A DNA stretch of 64,000 nt from contig NZ_CP144460.1 in assembly GCF_040182365.1 (NCBI RefSeq), forward strand, positions 5,105,346-5,169,345, written 5' to 3'. Shown here piece by piece: positions 53,206-63,758 of the stretch; position 1 is the stretch's first letter; the number at the start of each line of letters is the position of its first letter. The notes beneath the pieces are model-generated. The model had not been told where the DNA came from. It did no database searches and was given only the letters and a program-made list of their open reading frames with translations. The stretch comes from Xanthomonas sp. 10-10. Its GTDB lineage: Bacteria > Pseudomonadota > Gammaproteobacteria > Xanthomonadales > Xanthomonadaceae. A program made the translations under genes and the position numbers.

Positions 53206-53972
53206 GTAGCAGCGAAGCCTGCTCTGTAAGCAGGCAGCTGCCGTCCCGACCTGAGCACACTGATCTCGGCGCAGTGTTGTTGTCGAACTGGTCGGCCAGC
53301 GCGCATCAGGCACCATGCCGCCGGACGCAGGTGCGACAGCGACGCGGGAGCCTCCGCGCGCCAGGGGCGCTGGCAGCAGCGCGCTAGCGATGATCGATGC
53401 GCCACTGATTGATGGATCGAGCAGCCAAGCCATGCAGGACCGGCATCAGGCCGGACAGTGCCGTGCACTTTGCTGCTGGCGCTCCAATCGAATTGGACGC
53501 CGCTTCAAGACCGCGCTTTCGATGTAATGCCGATCCAGCCTGGCTTCCCTGATCGGTGGACCCACGCTGCCTGGTCGCACAGGGTCGATATGCACGCATC
53601 TCTCGAGCAGGCGCGATGCCTGTTCCGCGATATCTGACGCAGCACGCCGCCGCCGCTGGCCTCGCACCGCTTCGACCGCCTCGCCCCCGCCCCGGCGGCA
53701 CCGATCCAGCGTCGGTGCACGACGACCGATTACTTCATTTCCTTACAGCATCCGCGCGTCCAAATCCTGGCCCAAAAGCACTGAATTTGCCAAAGTTGCC
53801 GGATGATGACATTTTTGTACATATTCGATTAATCTTCAGACAGGCTTCAGGAATGTGACATCCGTTCAGGTTGTCTACATGACGTCCTGAATCCCAGTTC
53901 CCCCTCGACTGCGCTCGCAGTCGAGTCCCACGTCTGCAGTGTTCGCGACCGAGTTCATCAGGAGAGAGAGGA
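53206..53972. other. 767-bp region upstream of the Oar-like receptor
   Basis: No supported gene. An AT-rich block at 53778-53840 (TTTTTGTACATATTCGATTA) stands out against GC-rich flanks and is the best candidate for the receptor promoter. A ribosome site GGAGAGAGAGG precedes the ATG. Confidence 0.5.
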
Positions 53973-56900
53973 ATGACGCGTCCAGGGGTCCGTAGTTCGT
54001 TATCCAGCAACATCAAGCGCAGCGCGCTGAGCCTGGCGCTAGGCATGTGCGTGATCGGAGGAGTGCAGGCGCAGAGCGCGGTTGGCTCCATTTTCGGTAG
54101 TGGGCAGCCCGGCAGCACAATCGCCATCCAGAGCCCGCAAACGGGCGTGAGCCGTTCGGCCACCGCCGCTGCAGATGGCCGATTCACTTTCAGCCAACTC
54201 CCCCCGGGCAAATACATCGTGACCTCCAACGGGCTGACCCGAGAGGTGGAGGTCAAGGTCGGCAGCGGCGCGCAGGTATCGCTTGGTGGCGATGCCACCA
54301 CGCTGGACCGGGTGGAAGTGGTGGGCGCGCAGGCGTTCAACCCCATCGACGTCTCCTCGGTGGAATCGACCACGGTGTTCACCGCCGACCAGATGGTCTC
54401 GCTGCCGGTGGCCAGCGACGTGTCTTCGGTCGCGCTGCTCGCGCCTGGCGCGGTCCGGGGCGACAGCGGGCTCGGTGCAGGCAACCTTGCCTCGTTCGGC
54501 GGATCGTCGGTGGCCGAGAACGGCTATTACATCAATGGCTTCGACGTCACGAACATGCGCACGTTCCTGTCGTTCGCCAATCTGCCGTTCCAGAGCATTG
54601 GTCAGCTGCAGATCAAGACCGGCGGATATGGCGCCGAATACGGCCGCTCGCTGGGCGGCATCGTCAGCATCGTCACCAAGGCCGGCTCCAACGAGTGGCA
54701 CTACGGCGGCAGCGTGGAATGGGCACCGGACTGGGGCGCGGCGGCAGGTAAAAACGTCCGCGAACGCGACCCCGACGCGTCAGACCCGCTGTACCAATAC
54801 CGCAGCGACGATCAGTTCGACAGCACCATTTACTCTGCGTATGCCAGCGGCCCGCTCATCAAGGACCGCTTGTTCTTCTTTGCAATGGTGGAAGGCCGCC
54901 AGGAGACCGAAGACAACTTCTATGCACTGACCAGCCGGCGCGTCAGTGACACGACCCCGCAGGGCCTGGTCAAGCTCGATTGGTACATCAACGACAGCAA
55001 CCTGGTCGAATTCACCGGCATCTACAACCAGGCCAAGACCAAATACCGCACCTACGAATACGCCACCGACGCCAATGGCGACAACCGCTACAACGTCGGC
55101 CGGCACGAAGTGCCGATCGAGCAGTACGAGATGGAAAACGGCGGCAAGATCGGCATCCTCAAATACACCGGCTACTTCACTGACAACTTCACCTTGTCGG
55201 CGCAATACGGCTACCTGAGTAATCTGATTGACTCACGCCTGCCTGCCGATCCGGCCGGCAGCGAATGCCCCTGGGCCTACAGCTTCGGCCTGACCACCAG
55301 CGTGGTCGACCGATACATCGGCTGCAACCCGGGCACGATCTCCACCATCGCCGACCGCGATGCCGAGCCTGACGAAGACATCCGCAAAGCGTTCCGTGTC
55401 GATGGCGAATGGGTGCTGGGCGATCACCGGTTGCGCTTCGGCGTGGATCAGGAAAAGTACGAATCCAGCCACCGTGGCCGGACCTATGCCGGTGGCATCA
55501 ACTGGGCGTATTACACGGTGCCTGGCAATTCGGTAGCCACCGGCGCATTCGCAGGCCGGCCTGGTCGCACGGTCAACGGTCAACTGGTGCCGCGCAATGC
55601 GCTGTATGCACGTTCGCGCGTGTTTCAGAGCAGCAGCTCCACATACGAAAACACCAACAGCGCGTTTTACCTGGAAGACAACTGGCAAGTCACCGAAAAC
55701 TTCCTTGCCGTGCTGGGTTTGCGCGGTGAGAAATTTGAGAACAAGAACGGAGATGGCATTGCCTGGATTGAATCCGATTACAAAATGGCACCGCGCCTGG
55801 GCTTCTCCTGGGATGTGCTGGGCGATTCCAGCTTGAAGCTGTTCGGTACCGCAGGCCGCTATTACATCCCGGTGGCGACCAACTCCAGTATCCGCGCCAC
55901 AGGCGCCGAATCGACCGTGTCCAACTGGTACTTCGTCAATGGCTGGAGCGAAGCCGATGGCACGCCAGTGGGCCAAGGTGCGCAGATTGGCCAGACCCAG
56001 ACCAATGGCTCGCTCACGGCGCCGAATCCGGCCTCTGTCGCGTCCACGAACTTGTCGCCGATGTATCAGGACGAGATCATCCTCGGTGGCCAACTGCAGT
56101 TGACGGAAAACTGGATGGCGGGCGTGCGCATGATCCGCCGCGAAGTGAAGTCCGGGATGGACGACACCTGCACCACCAATCCCTGGATCGACTGGGCGGC
56201 GGATAACGGCTACCCGGATTTCGATCCAGGCTCGGTGCCCAGCTGCTACTTCTTGAATCCCGGCAGCGATGTGACCATCAACGTCGATCTCAATGGCGAT
56301 GGCGAACTGGAACTTGCGACCCTGCCGGCCTCGTATCTTGGCTTGCCCGAATACCGCCGCCTGCATACCGCTCTGGAGTTCTTCTGGGAGCGTACTGGCG
56401 AAAAGTTCAACTTCCAGGGCTCGTATACGTTTGCCAGGACACGCGGAAACGTCGAGGGCTACGTCAATTCCACGCTGGAACAGGAGGACGCCGGCCTCAC
56501 CCAGGACTTCGACCACCGCCTGTTCACCGACGGCACTTATGGGCCGACCCCGAACGATCGCCAGCACACCCTGAAGCTGTTCGGCGCCTATAACCTCACG
56601 CCGGAATGGCAGTTTGGCGGAAACCTGGTCCTTCAGTCCGGGCGCCCAGTCAATTGCCAGGGCTATATCCCGCTGGATGACATCCCGCAGCCTGACCAGG
56701 GCAACCTCAGCGGCTACAGTGGCTCGAGCTTCTATTGCTTGAACGCTGAAGGTACGCGCGTGCTACGTCAACGTGGCGACGAGGGCCGCACGCCATGGAC
56801 CTGGACCTTCGATCTGGCGGCGGCCTACGTCCCCAACTGGGCCGATAACAAGCTGCGCATCAAGCTTGATGTCTTCAACCTGTTCAACAACGATCGCGTC

Positions 56901-57017
56901 ACCGAGTACAACGAGTTCAGTGAGGCCTCGCGTGATGTGATCAGCCCGAACTACTTGAACGATGTGAACTATCAGACGCCACGCTCGTTCCGGTTGACTG
57001 CCCGCTACGACTTTTAA
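53973..57017 (+). CDS. TonB-dependent receptor, Oar-like, with carboxypeptidase-regulatory-like domain
   Basis: 1014 aa outer-membrane protein. Signal peptide about 1-33 (ending GVQAQS). A beta-sandwich of the CarboxypepD-regulatory type (about 35-108: GVSRSATAAADGRFTFSQLP, GKYIVTSNGL) precedes the plug (VEVVGAQAFNPIDVSSVES, IKTGGYGAEYGRSLGGIVSI) and barrel, ending PRSFRLTARYDF. This layout is that of Oar/OmpA-related TonB-dependent transporters, abundant in Xanthomonas and linked to peptide or polymer uptake. Single gene with its own terminator. Confidence 0.93.
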   Translation: MTRPGVRSSLSSNIKRSALSLALGMCVIGGVQAQSAVGSIFGSGQPGSTIAIQSPQTGVSRSATAAADGRFTFSQLPPGKYIVTSNGLTREVEVKVGSGAQVSLGGDATTLDRVEVVGAQAFNPIDVSSVESTTVFTADQMVSLPVASDVSSVALLAPGAVRGDSGLGAGNLASFGGSSVAENGYYINGFDVTNMRTFLSFANLPFQSIGQLQIKTGGYGAEYGRSLGGIVSIVTKAGSNEWHYGGSVEWAPDWGAAAGKNVRERDPDASDPLYQYRSDDQFDSTIYSAYASGPLIKDRLFFFAMVEGRQETEDNFYALTSRRVSDTTPQGLVKLDWYINDSNLVEFTGIYNQAKTKYRTYEYATDANGDNRYNVGRHEVPIEQYEMENGGKIGILKYTGYFTDNFTLSAQYGYLSNLIDSRLPADPAGSECPWAYSFGLTTSVVDRYIGCNPGTISTIADRDAEPDEDIRKAFRVDGEWVLGDHRLRFGVDQEKYESSHRGRTYAGGINWAYYTVPGNSVATGAFAGRPGRTVNGQLVPRNALYARSRVFQSSSSTYENTNSAFYLEDNWQVTENFLAVLGLRGEKFENKNGDGIAWIESDYKMAPRLGFSWDVLGDSSLKLFGTAGRYYIPVATNSSIRATGAESTVSNWYFVNGWSEADGTPVGQGAQIGQTQTNGSLTAPNPASVASTNLSPMYQDEIILGGQLQLTENWMAGVRMIRREVKSGMDDTCTTNPWIDWAADNGYPDFDPGSVPSCYFLNPGSDVTINVDLNGDGELELATLPASYLGLPEYRRLHTALEFFWERTGEKFNFQGSYTFARTRGNVEGYVNSTLEQEDAGLTQDFDHRLFTDGTYGPTPNDRQHTLKLFGAYNLTPEWQFGGNLVLQSGRPVNCQGYIPLDDIPQPDQGNLSGYSGSSFYCLNAEGTRVLRQRGDEGRTPWTWTFDLAAAYVPNWADNKLRIKLDVFNLFNNDRVTEYNEFSEASRDVISPNYLNDVNYQTPRSFRLTARYDF

Positions 57018-57043
57018 ATAGTCGCATCGATGTGTGCCTTACG

Positions 57044-57072
57044 AATCCGGCCTGAAAAGGCCGGATTTTTGT
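57044..57072 (+). terminator. Rho-independent terminator of the Oar-like receptor gene
   Basis: 9-bp stem AATCCGGCC / GGCCGGATT (57044-57052 and 57059-57067), loop TGAAAA, then TTT. The adenines on the 5' side mean it could also serve the convergent mnmE gene. Confidence 0.92.
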
Positions 57073-57118
57073 TTGTCCATTTACAAGTCTTCGTCACGCC
57101 CGCATCGCAGAGCGCCGC

Positions 57119-58462
57119 TCACTTGCCGATGCAGAAGCTCGAAAAGATCTTGCCCAGCAACTCGTCGGCGCTCAGCTTGCCGGTGATCTCGCCCAGCGCT
57201 GCATGCGCGAGCCGCAGCTCTTCGGCGGCAAGTTCGAGTTGTTCGAACCCCAGTTCCAGATCGGCCGCGTCCGCATGTTGCTCGGCACGTCGTAGCGCAT
57301 TCACATGCCGGGTGCGTGCGGAGAATTCGCCGCCCGCACTTTCGCTGCCGTCGCCTAACGCCAGCTCGCGCAGGCGGGTATGCAGCTGCTCCAGTCCCAG
57401 GCCGGTCGTTGCCGAGACTGCCACTGCGTTGGCATCGAGCAGCGGCGCGCTGTTGTCCAGCAGATCGCATTTGTTATGAATCCACAGCTGACGCGGCACG
57501 GCGTCGATGCCATCGCCGATGGCATCGCGCGCGGCCTGCGGGTCGCGTGCGTCGACCACCACCAGCGCCAGATCGGCACGCTGCAATTCGGCACGCGCGC
57601 GGCGCATGCCCTCGCGTTCGATCGCATCGCCGCCATCGCGCAGGCCGGCGGTGTCGACCAGGGTCAACTCGAACCCATCGAGCTGGATCGCTTCATGCAA
57701 TGTATCGCGCGTGGTGCCGGCGACATCGGTGACAATGGCACGATCGCTACCGGCCAGCGCATTGAGCAACGAGCTCTTGCCTGCATTGGGCGGTCCGATC
57801 AACACCGCATGCAGGCCATCGCGCAGCTTGCGCCCGCGTTCGGCATCGCGCAGCAGCTGCGCCAGCAATCCACGCGCCTGCTGCAATCCTTCGCGTACCT
57901 GCGTGCCGCCCAATGTATCGAGCGGTTCGTCGGCAAAGTCGATCGCCGCCTCCACATGCACGCGCAAGCGCGTCAGGCGCTCGCCCACCGCATCGATGCG
58001 GCGCGAGAACACGCCGTCCAGCGAACGCCGCGCCGCACGTGCCGCACGCGCATCGCCGGCAGCGATCAGATCCGCAATCGCTTCGGCCTGGGTCAGATCG
58101 AGTTTGCCGTTGAGAAATGCGCGTTCGCTGAACTCGCCGGCACGCGCCTGGCGTGCGCCCAGTGCAATGCAGCGTGCAACCAGTTGGCGCAACACCACCG
58201 GGCTGCCATGACCCTGCAGCTCCACCACGTCTTCGCCGGTGAAACTGCGTGGCGCGTTGAACCACACCGCGATGCCGTCATCGATGACATCGCCCCGCGC
58301 ATCGCGAAAGCGCGCGTAGTACGCATGCCTCGGCTGCAATGGCGCAATGCCCAGCTGTGTTGCGATCTGTACCGCCTGCGGCCCGGACAGCCGCACGATG
58401 CCCACCCCGCCGGTTCCGGCAGCACTGGCAATGGCAACGATGGTGGACGTGGAAGCGGACAT
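57119..58462 (-). CDS. mnmE: MnmE, tRNA modification GTPase
   Basis: With MnmG installs the cmnm5 group on wobble uridines of tRNA. 447 aa from ATG 58462 ([14 protein letters not shown]); a GTG two codons upstream (58468) is the only alternative. N-terminal folate-binding domain with [25 protein letters not shown] and [20 protein letters not shown]. GTPase domain with G1 [10 protein letters not shown]2 [10 protein letters not shown]3 DTAGLRDG and G4 NKCD. The C-terminal FCIGK Cys motif is intact. In many proteobacteria mnmE follows yidC; here a large lipoprotein gene lies between. Confidence 0.96.
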   Translation of the reverse strand: MSASTSTIVAIASAAGTGGVGIVRLSGPQAVQIATQLGIAPLQPRHAYYARFRDARGDVIDDGIAVWFNAPRSFTGEDVVELQGHGSPVVLRQLVARCIALGARQARAGEFSERAFLNGKLDLTQAEAIADLIAAGDARAARAARRSLDGVFSRRIDAVGERLTRLRVHVEAAIDFADEPLDTLGGTQVREGLQQARGLLAQLLRDAERGRKLRDGLHAVLIGPPNAGKSSLLNALAGSDRAIVTDVAGTTRDTLHEAIQLDGFELTLVDTAGLRDGGDAIEREGMRRARAELQRADLALVVVDARDPQAARDAIGDGIDAVPRQLWIHNKCDLLDNSAPLLDANAVAVSATTGLGLEQLHTRLRELALGDGSESAGGEFSARTRHVNALRRAEQHADAADLELGFEQLELAAEELRLAHAALGEITGKLSADELLGKIFSSFCIGK

Positions 58463-58606
58463 GGGCACTGCTCTTGCGTGGACTGGAAATCAGACAGGTA
58501 ATCGAACCACCGGCATCGCGTTCAGGCGCATGACCGGTGGCCGGGCTTTAGATGGCACGCGTTTTTCTTCGAAAGTGCACATGCCCATGCTGCTCGCCAC
58601 CATGCA

Positions 58607-61312
58607 TCAAAGCGACTGCAACTGCGCACGCGCCTGTGCCGCACCGCTGCCTTGTGGCTGCAGTTCCAGATAAGTCGAGTACGCCTTGCGCGCCTTGTCG
58701 CGCTCGCCCGCCTTGGCGTAGGCATCGCCAAGATTGAGATAGGCTACCGCGCGCGATGGATCGATCTTGAGCGTGTTTTCCAGCCAGCGCGCCGATTCGG
58801 CAAAGCGCTCCTGGCGGTAATACACGAACCCAAGATTGTTCGCCGCCAGCGCAAAATCCGGGCGTAGCTTCAAGGCTTCGGCAAATTGCTCGGCGGCTTC
58901 GGCATAGCGTTTTTCCTTGTACAGCTGCAGACCACGCTCGTTTGCCAGTTGCGCACGTTGGCGATCGCTGCTCTTGACTGCCGTCGGCAAGACCAGCCTG
59001 GCTTCGCCACCTTGCAAGGTCTTTACGGTGACCGGCGCCGCCGCCACCGCCGCGCCGGCGGTCGTGGCGGCAGGACGCGCCGCATCCACGCGTCCGTTGA
59101 GCGCGATCGCATCGGCCGACAACTGCGCAGTGCCCGCAGTCAGGAATTCTTCGCCGCTGGGTACCTGGAAAACGAACTCGCCGCCTTGCGATCCCGGCAA
59201 GCTACCAAATGCCGGCGTCTGCGCAGACACCGCCGATACTGCCGGCGCGACATACGCAGCCAGCTCGGTGCCGGTGATCAATCCATCGCCATTGAGATCG
59301 CCCTTGCCGGCCAGCGCCTGCAGCAGCACCCAGGTAAACACCGAATGCCCGTTCGGCCCGCTGTCGGCCACTTGTTGATCGGCTCCACCGGCGGTGAGCA
59401 TCTGGCGCGCGATCCGCCGCGCGTTCTCGCGCAGGTAGGCACTTGAGGTCGGCCCGCCACGCGTCAACCCAAGCCCGCTGTAGCAGGCATCCATCACGAA
59501 CAAGACGTGCTTGGCCTGCAGGCTTTCGGCGATATTCTGCAGGTCGCTCATCGCGATCGCATCGCTGGCCAGATGCTCCGGGTCCGAATCGACCGGAATG
59601 ATGTAGCCCAGGTCGCGTCCGGAGGCGAGCCGACGCGTGGCACCGTGGCCGGCAAAGAACACGAACACGCGGTCGTTGGTCTGCGCGCGCCCCTCCCCAA
59701 GTCGGTCATGGAAGGCGGCGAGGATGTTGTTGCGGGTGGCTTGGCTGTTCTTCAGCACGATCACCTGCGAGGACGGAAATCCCAGCGGCCCGGTCAGGGT
59801 GCTGGCGATCGCCTGCGCATCGTTGGCTGCGTATTCGAGCTTGGGCCAGTGCGCGTAGTCGTCGATACCGATCACGATGGCCCACGACTTGGCGTAACCG
59901 GTGGTCACCGTTGCGTCGGCTACCGCACTGGGTGCCCGTGCCACCGAAAACTCGCGGCCGTTCCAGCCTGCGAACTGATAGCCGTCGGCGATCAACCGAT
60001 CCAGGATCTGCGGCAAGGCTTTCACCGCGCGGTCGTGAATATCATGGAATAGCACGATGCCGCGCTGTTCCTTGTTTACCTGGTCGAGCACGCGCTGCAC
60101 GATCGATTCGGGGACCGGGTCGGCCCAGTCCAGCGAGTCGATGTTCCACATGATCGATTTCAACCCGGCTTCGCCCAGGAGCTGCAGCCCTTCCGCATTG
60201 CGCGCGCCATACGGAAACCGGAACAGCGGCGCACGTTTGTCGTCCACCGCACGCAGCAAGGTATCGGTATCGAGCACCTGGCTGCGCAACGCATCGCCGG
60301 TGGTCTTGGACAACTGCGCATGGGTCAGGCTGTGATTGCCCACCGCATAGCCTTCCTCCATCAGCGTGTGGCTGATCTTGGACAATGGCGCCAGCTTCGG
60401 CTTGCCGTCGGCGTCCAGGCTGCCGAGGTTGCGCCCCACTTCGAAGAACACGCCAGGCACGTCGTAGCGCTTGAGGATCGCCACGATCTCTTCGGTATAG
60501 GCCTTGTGCGGGCCGTCGTCGAAGGTCAGCACCACCGTCTTTGGCGGCAGGTCGCGGCCGAATACTTCGCTGTCGCTATCGCGCGCGGAGAACGGATACG
60601 GTTCCACCACGCCGTGGTCGCGCAGGATGGTTTCGCGCGTGTACAACTTTCGCAGATGCGCCACGTAGTCGTCCCACTTTTCGCGCTTGGGCACGATCGC
60701 GCGGTTGCGATCGAAGCGACTGAAGATCTGCGTCAGCTCGGTGTTGTAACTGCGCTCGATCTCATCCAGCGCCTCCAGGTCCTCGCCGATACGTTGATGC
60801 AGTTTCACTGCCGGCAGCGCCGAATCCTTGCCGATGCGCGCATGCAGTTCGCGCAGTACCTCGGCAAACGCCAGGCGGTCGGCATCGAACAGATCCGGCG
60901 CCGATTCCACTTCGTCCAGCACCGCGCCGATCGTCGCGAACCGGCTGGCATCCCTGGAGATCAGCACCGTCTCGAACGCTGCTGCGATACGTTCGCGTTG
61001 TTCCAGATTTTCATGGAACAGCTGCTGTCCCACGCTGCTGGAGGTGGCGCGATCGCGCGGGCTCTGTTTGTCCTCGTCGGCCAGCAACACGATGATGCGG
61101 CGGTGCCGATCCAGCTGTTCGCGCAGCTGGGCAATCAGCGCACGCGCATTGGCGGCGTCGCCCGTTTGCGCAGCGGCATCGGCAGCGCCACCGGTCGCCG
61201 CTGCCGAAGCAGGTGCCGCGGTGCCGGCATAGCGCTTGCCGCAGCCGGCCAGCGCCAGCAGTCCCACGCAGCTTGCGCACAGCAACAGGCGATGCAATGG
61301 CAATGGCTTCAC
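58607..61312 (-). CDS. Lipoprotein: NodB polysaccharide deacetylase - caspase-like peptidase - TPR fusion
   Basis: 901 aa, GTG start at 61312 with AAGGA 7 nt upstream. Lipobox LALAGC puts the mature protein in the periplasm or outer membrane from Cys24. A helical region (50-235) is followed by a NodB deacetylase domain (258-455): TFDDGP 263-268, NHSLTH 326-331 with both metal His, RFPYG 365-369, HDIH 423-426. A C14 caspase-like domain (475-690) has catalytic His556 (AGHG) and Cys610 (DACYSG), plus an EF-hand-like loop DLNGDGLITGTE (672-683) that could bind calcium. Three TPRs (790-885) complete it. All catalytic residues look intact. Partner and substrate unknown. Confidence 0.93.
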   Translation of the reverse strand: MKPLPLHRLLLCASCVGLLALAGCGKRYAGTAAPASAAATGGAADAAAQTGDAANARALIAQLREQLDRHRRIIVLLADEDKQSPRDRATSSSVGQQLFHENLEQRERIAAAFETVLISRDASRFATIGAVLDEVESAPDLFDADRLAFAEVLRELHARIGKDSALPAVKLHQRIGEDLEALDEIERSYNTELTQIFSRFDRNRAIVPKREKWDDYVAHLRKLYTRETILRDHGVVEPYPFSARDSDSEVFGRDLPPKTVVLTFDDGPHKAYTEEIVAILKRYDVPGVFFEVGRNLGSLDADGKPKLAPLSKISHTLMEEGYAVGNHSLTHAQLSKTTGDALRSQVLDTDTLLRAVDDKRAPLFRFPYGARNAEGLQLLGEAGLKSIMWNIDSLDWADPVPESIVQRVLDQVNKEQRGIVLFHDIHDRAVKALPQILDRLIADGYQFAGWNGREFSVARAPSAVADATVTTGYAKSWAIVIGIDDYAHWPKLEYAANDAQAIASTLTGPLGFPSSQVIVLKNSQATRNNILAAFHDRLGEGRAQTNDRVFVFFAGHGATRRLASGRDLGYIIPVDSDPEHLASDAIAMSDLQNIAESLQAKHVLFVMDACYSGLGLTRGGPTSSAYLRENARRIARQMLTAGGADQQVADSGPNGHSVFTWVLLQALAGKGDLNGDGLITGTELAAYVAPAVSAVSAQTPAFGSLPGSQGGEFVFQVPSGEEFLTAGTAQLSADAIALNGRVDAARPAATTAGAAVAAAPVTVKTLQGGEARLVLPTAVKSSDRQRAQLANERGLQLYKEKRYAEAAEQFAEALKLRPDFALAANNLGFVYYRQERFAESARWLENTLKIDPSRAVAYLNLGDAYAKAGERDKARKAYSTYLELQPQGSGAAQARAQLQSL

Positions 61313-61357
61313 GATGGCGTCCTTGGCGATGGCAACAAACGGAAACAGGCGTGCATG

Positions 61358-61385
61358 CAGAAAGCCCGCCTTGCGGCGGGCCTTC
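61358..61385 (-). terminator. Terminator downstream of yidC
   Basis: On the minus strand, stem GCCCGCC / GGCGGGC (61375-61381 and 61364-61370) with loop GCAA, then TTTCT, just after the yidC stop and before the lipoprotein gene. Confidence 0.85.
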
Positions 61386-61391
61386 TTGAAC

Positions 61392-63116
61392 TTACTTGGC
61401 GTTGGCCTGGATGATCTTGCTCGGCTTCTCGCCGTGCTGGCGGATCATCCACCACTGAATCAGCAGACCCAGGCCGCCGTTGACCACCCAGTACAGCACC
61501 AGACCGGCCGGCATGAAGGCCATCATGACGCCGAACACCAGCGGCATGAACTGCATCATCTTGGCCTGCATCGGATCCATGCCCGGGGTCGGGGTCAGCT
61601 TCTGCGTGGCCCACATGATGGCGATGTTGAGCAGCGGCAGGATGAAGTACGGATCGCGCGCGGTCAGGTCCTGGATCCAGCCCAGCCACGGCGCCTGGCG
61701 CAGTTCCACCGATTCCACCAGCACCCAGTACAGTGCGAAGAAGATCGGCATCTGGATCAACAGCGGCAGGCAGCCGCCCATCGGGTTGATCTTTTCCTTC
61801 TTGAACAGCTCCATCGTCGCCTGCTGGTACTTGACGCGATCGTCGCCGTAGCGTTCCTTCAACTGCGCCAGGCGCGGCTGGAAGCGACGCATCTTGGCAC
61901 CGGACTTGTACTGCGCGGCCGACAGCGGGTACAGCGCCAGGCGCAGCAACACCACCAGCCCGATGATCGCCCAGCCCCAGTTGTGCAGGAAGCTGTGCAG
62001 ATGGCTCAGCACCCAGAACAGGCCCTGGCCGATGATGGCCATGATCGAGAAGCGGCTGTAATCGACCACCCGATCCAGGCCCTTCACGTCTTCCTTGGCG
62101 ATCAGGCTGACCAGCTTCGGGCCCACCCACAGGCGCGCTTCGGTGCTGGCGGTCTGACCCGGGGCCACGGTGAAGGCCGGGCCACGCAGCTCGGCCACGT
62201 CGCGCGGGCCGTCCTGGTTCAGCACATACAGCGAGGCCTGGTCCTTCTGCGGGATCCACGCGGTGAAGAAGTGGTGCTGCAGCAACGCCACCCAGCCGCC
62301 GGTGATCTGGCGATTCAGGCCGCCGTCGTCCATGTAGTCCTTGAACGCGCGACGCTCGTAGCCTTCCTGGGGGCTGTACCAGGTCGCGCCGTTGAAGCTG
62401 AAGGAATCCGGATTGGTCATGCCACGGCTGAGGATGGTCGGCACCCGGCTCAGCTTGCGGAACACATAACCGTTCCACGGCGCGCCGCTCTTGTTGATCA
62501 CCTCATCCTTGATCGAGATCGCATAGCGGCCGCGTTCCAGGGTGAAGGTGCGGCGGATCGACACGCCGTCGGGGCCATTCCACACGAACGGCACCACCAG
62601 GGTGTTCTGACCCTTGGCCAGTTCGAACGCGGTGCCCGGCTGCTCGGCGCGGAAACCGCCCACGCCCGGCACCGGCGAATGCTCGCTGGCCCAACCGCTG
62701 GTGGCGTTGTAGGGATGCACGGCGTCTTCGGTCAGCAGACTGACCGGCGCGGTGCCGTCCTTGGTCTGCGGAAACTGCAGCAGCTCGGCATCCAGCACGC
62801 TGCGGCCATCCAGCTTCAGGCGCAGCACGTCGGAGGTCAGCGTGATCACCGGCGCGGCGCCGGCAGCCGCCGGCGTAGCCGTGGTGGTGCTGGTGGCCGC
62901 CGGTGCGGCACCCGGTACGCCCGCCTGCGGGATGGCCTGGGCGGCGGGCACATTGGCCGCCGGCGCCGTGGCATCCAGATCGCGCGCAGCCGGTACCGAT
63001 TGCGTGGCGACTGCAGCAGGTGCGTTGGCAGCCGCCTTGTCCTTGCCCCACTCCATCCACAGCAGCGCCGCGACCATCAGCCAGGCAAAAATCAGGAAAA
63101 CACGGGTCTGGTTCAT
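61392..63116 (-). CDS. yidC: YidC, membrane protein insertase
   Basis: Inserts and folds inner-membrane proteins, with SecYEG or alone. 574 aa. First membrane anchor (about 5-22), Ala/Pro/Thr-rich linker (about 30-90), periplasmic beta-sandwich P1 (about 90-340, [38 protein letters not shown]), then the conserved five-helix insertase core: [57 protein letters not shown]. The groove Arg is in LLRLALYPL. It follows rnpA by 25 nt; yidD, often found between them, is absent. Confidence 0.96.
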   Translation of the reverse strand: MNQTRVFLIFAWLMVAALLWMEWGKDKAAANAPAAVATQSVPAARDLDATAPAANVPAAQAIPQAGVPGAAPAATSTTTATPAAAGAAPVITLTSDVLRLKLDGRSVLDAELLQFPQTKDGTAPVSLLTEDAVHPYNATSGWASEHSPVPGVGGFRAEQPGTAFELAKGQNTLVVPFVWNGPDGVSIRRTFTLERGRYAISIKDEVINKSGAPWNGYVFRKLSRVPTILSRGMTNPDSFSFNGATWYSPQEGYERRAFKDYMDDGGLNRQITGGWVALLQHHFFTAWIPQKDQASLYVLNQDGPRDVAELRGPAFTVAPGQTASTEARLWVGPKLVSLIAKEDVKGLDRVVDYSRFSIMAIIGQGLFWVLSHLHSFLHNWGWAIIGLVVLLRLALYPLSAAQYKSGAKMRRFQPRLAQLKERYGDDRVKYQQATMELFKKEKINPMGGCLPLLIQMPIFFALYWVLVESVELRQAPWLGWIQDLTARDPYFILPLLNIAIMWATQKLTPTPGMDPMQAKMMQFMPLVFGVMMAFMPAGLVLYWVVNGGLGLLIQWWMIRQHGEKPSKIIQANAK

Positions 63117-63141
63117 CGGGCAGCAACTCGCTCAGTCGGAA

Positions 63142-63579
63142 CTACAGTTCCGGCTCTGTCGGGGAAAGGGAGGATGGGTGCATCGTCCTGGCGGGCGGCA
63201 TTGTGCCGGGCGCAGCAGGTGGGGGCAATGCGCCGGCACGGCGCAGCAGGCGCACAAAGGCGTCGCGAATCTGTGGATTGGTCGCTTTCGCAGCTGCGGA
63301 CCGGGCCACAATCACGTAATCGCCGCCGGCAAGCTCGGGCAGCAGATGCCGCATGGCGTCGCGCAGGACGCGTTTGATGCGGTTACGGCCCACCGCACGC
63401 GTGTCCACCTTGCGCGACACCGCCATGCCCAGACGCGGCGGCGTGTCGCCGGTGCGCCAGTGCAGGCTGAGCAGCGGATCGGAGGTGCGACGGGCTGTGT
63501 CGAAGACGACCGTATATTGCGCACGCGTACGAACCCGCGCAGAGCGAGGAAATCGCCTGCACGGGTTCGATGCGTTCAC
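63142..63579 (-). CDS. rnpA: RnpA, protein component of ribonuclease P
   Basis: Binds the RNase P RNA and helps mature tRNA 5' ends. 145 aa from GTG 63579 (reading (M)[15 protein letters not shown]); the frame extends to a TTG at 63621 that overlaps the rpmH stop. The RNR signature is [20 protein letters not shown] followed by [15 protein letters not shown]. The C-terminal tail ([18 protein letters not shown]) is longer than in E. coli. It sits 38 nt after rpmH, with which it is co-transcribed. Confidence 0.94.
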   Translation of the reverse strand: MNASNPCRRFPRSARVRTRAQYTVVFDTARRTSDPLLSLHWRTGDTPPRLGMAVSRKVDTRAVGRNRIKRVLRDAMRHLLPELAGGDYVIVARSAAAKATNPQIRDAFVRLLRRAGALPPPAAPGTMPPARTMHPSSLSPTEPEL

Positions 63580-63617
63580 TGTAGGACTTGCCTCGGCCGC
63601 GGAGAGCGGCGCGGCAA

Positions 63618-63758
63618 TCAAGCGCTCAGGCGCTTGCGGCCCTTGGCGCGGCGGCGAGCCAGGATCTTGCGGCCGTCGGCGGTTGCCATACGTGCGCGGA
63701 AACCATGGTCGCGTGCTCGCTTCAGGTTGCTGGGTTGGAAAGTACGCTTGGTGGCCAT
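63618..63758 (-). CDS. rpmH: Ribosomal protein bL34
   Basis: 46-aa ribosomal protein of the large subunit ([20 protein letters not shown], ending [13 protein letters not shown]), matching bL34 across its length. First gene of rpmH-rnpA-yidC, transcribed away from dnaA, the standard arrangement next to oriC in gammaproteobacteria. Confidence 0.97.
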
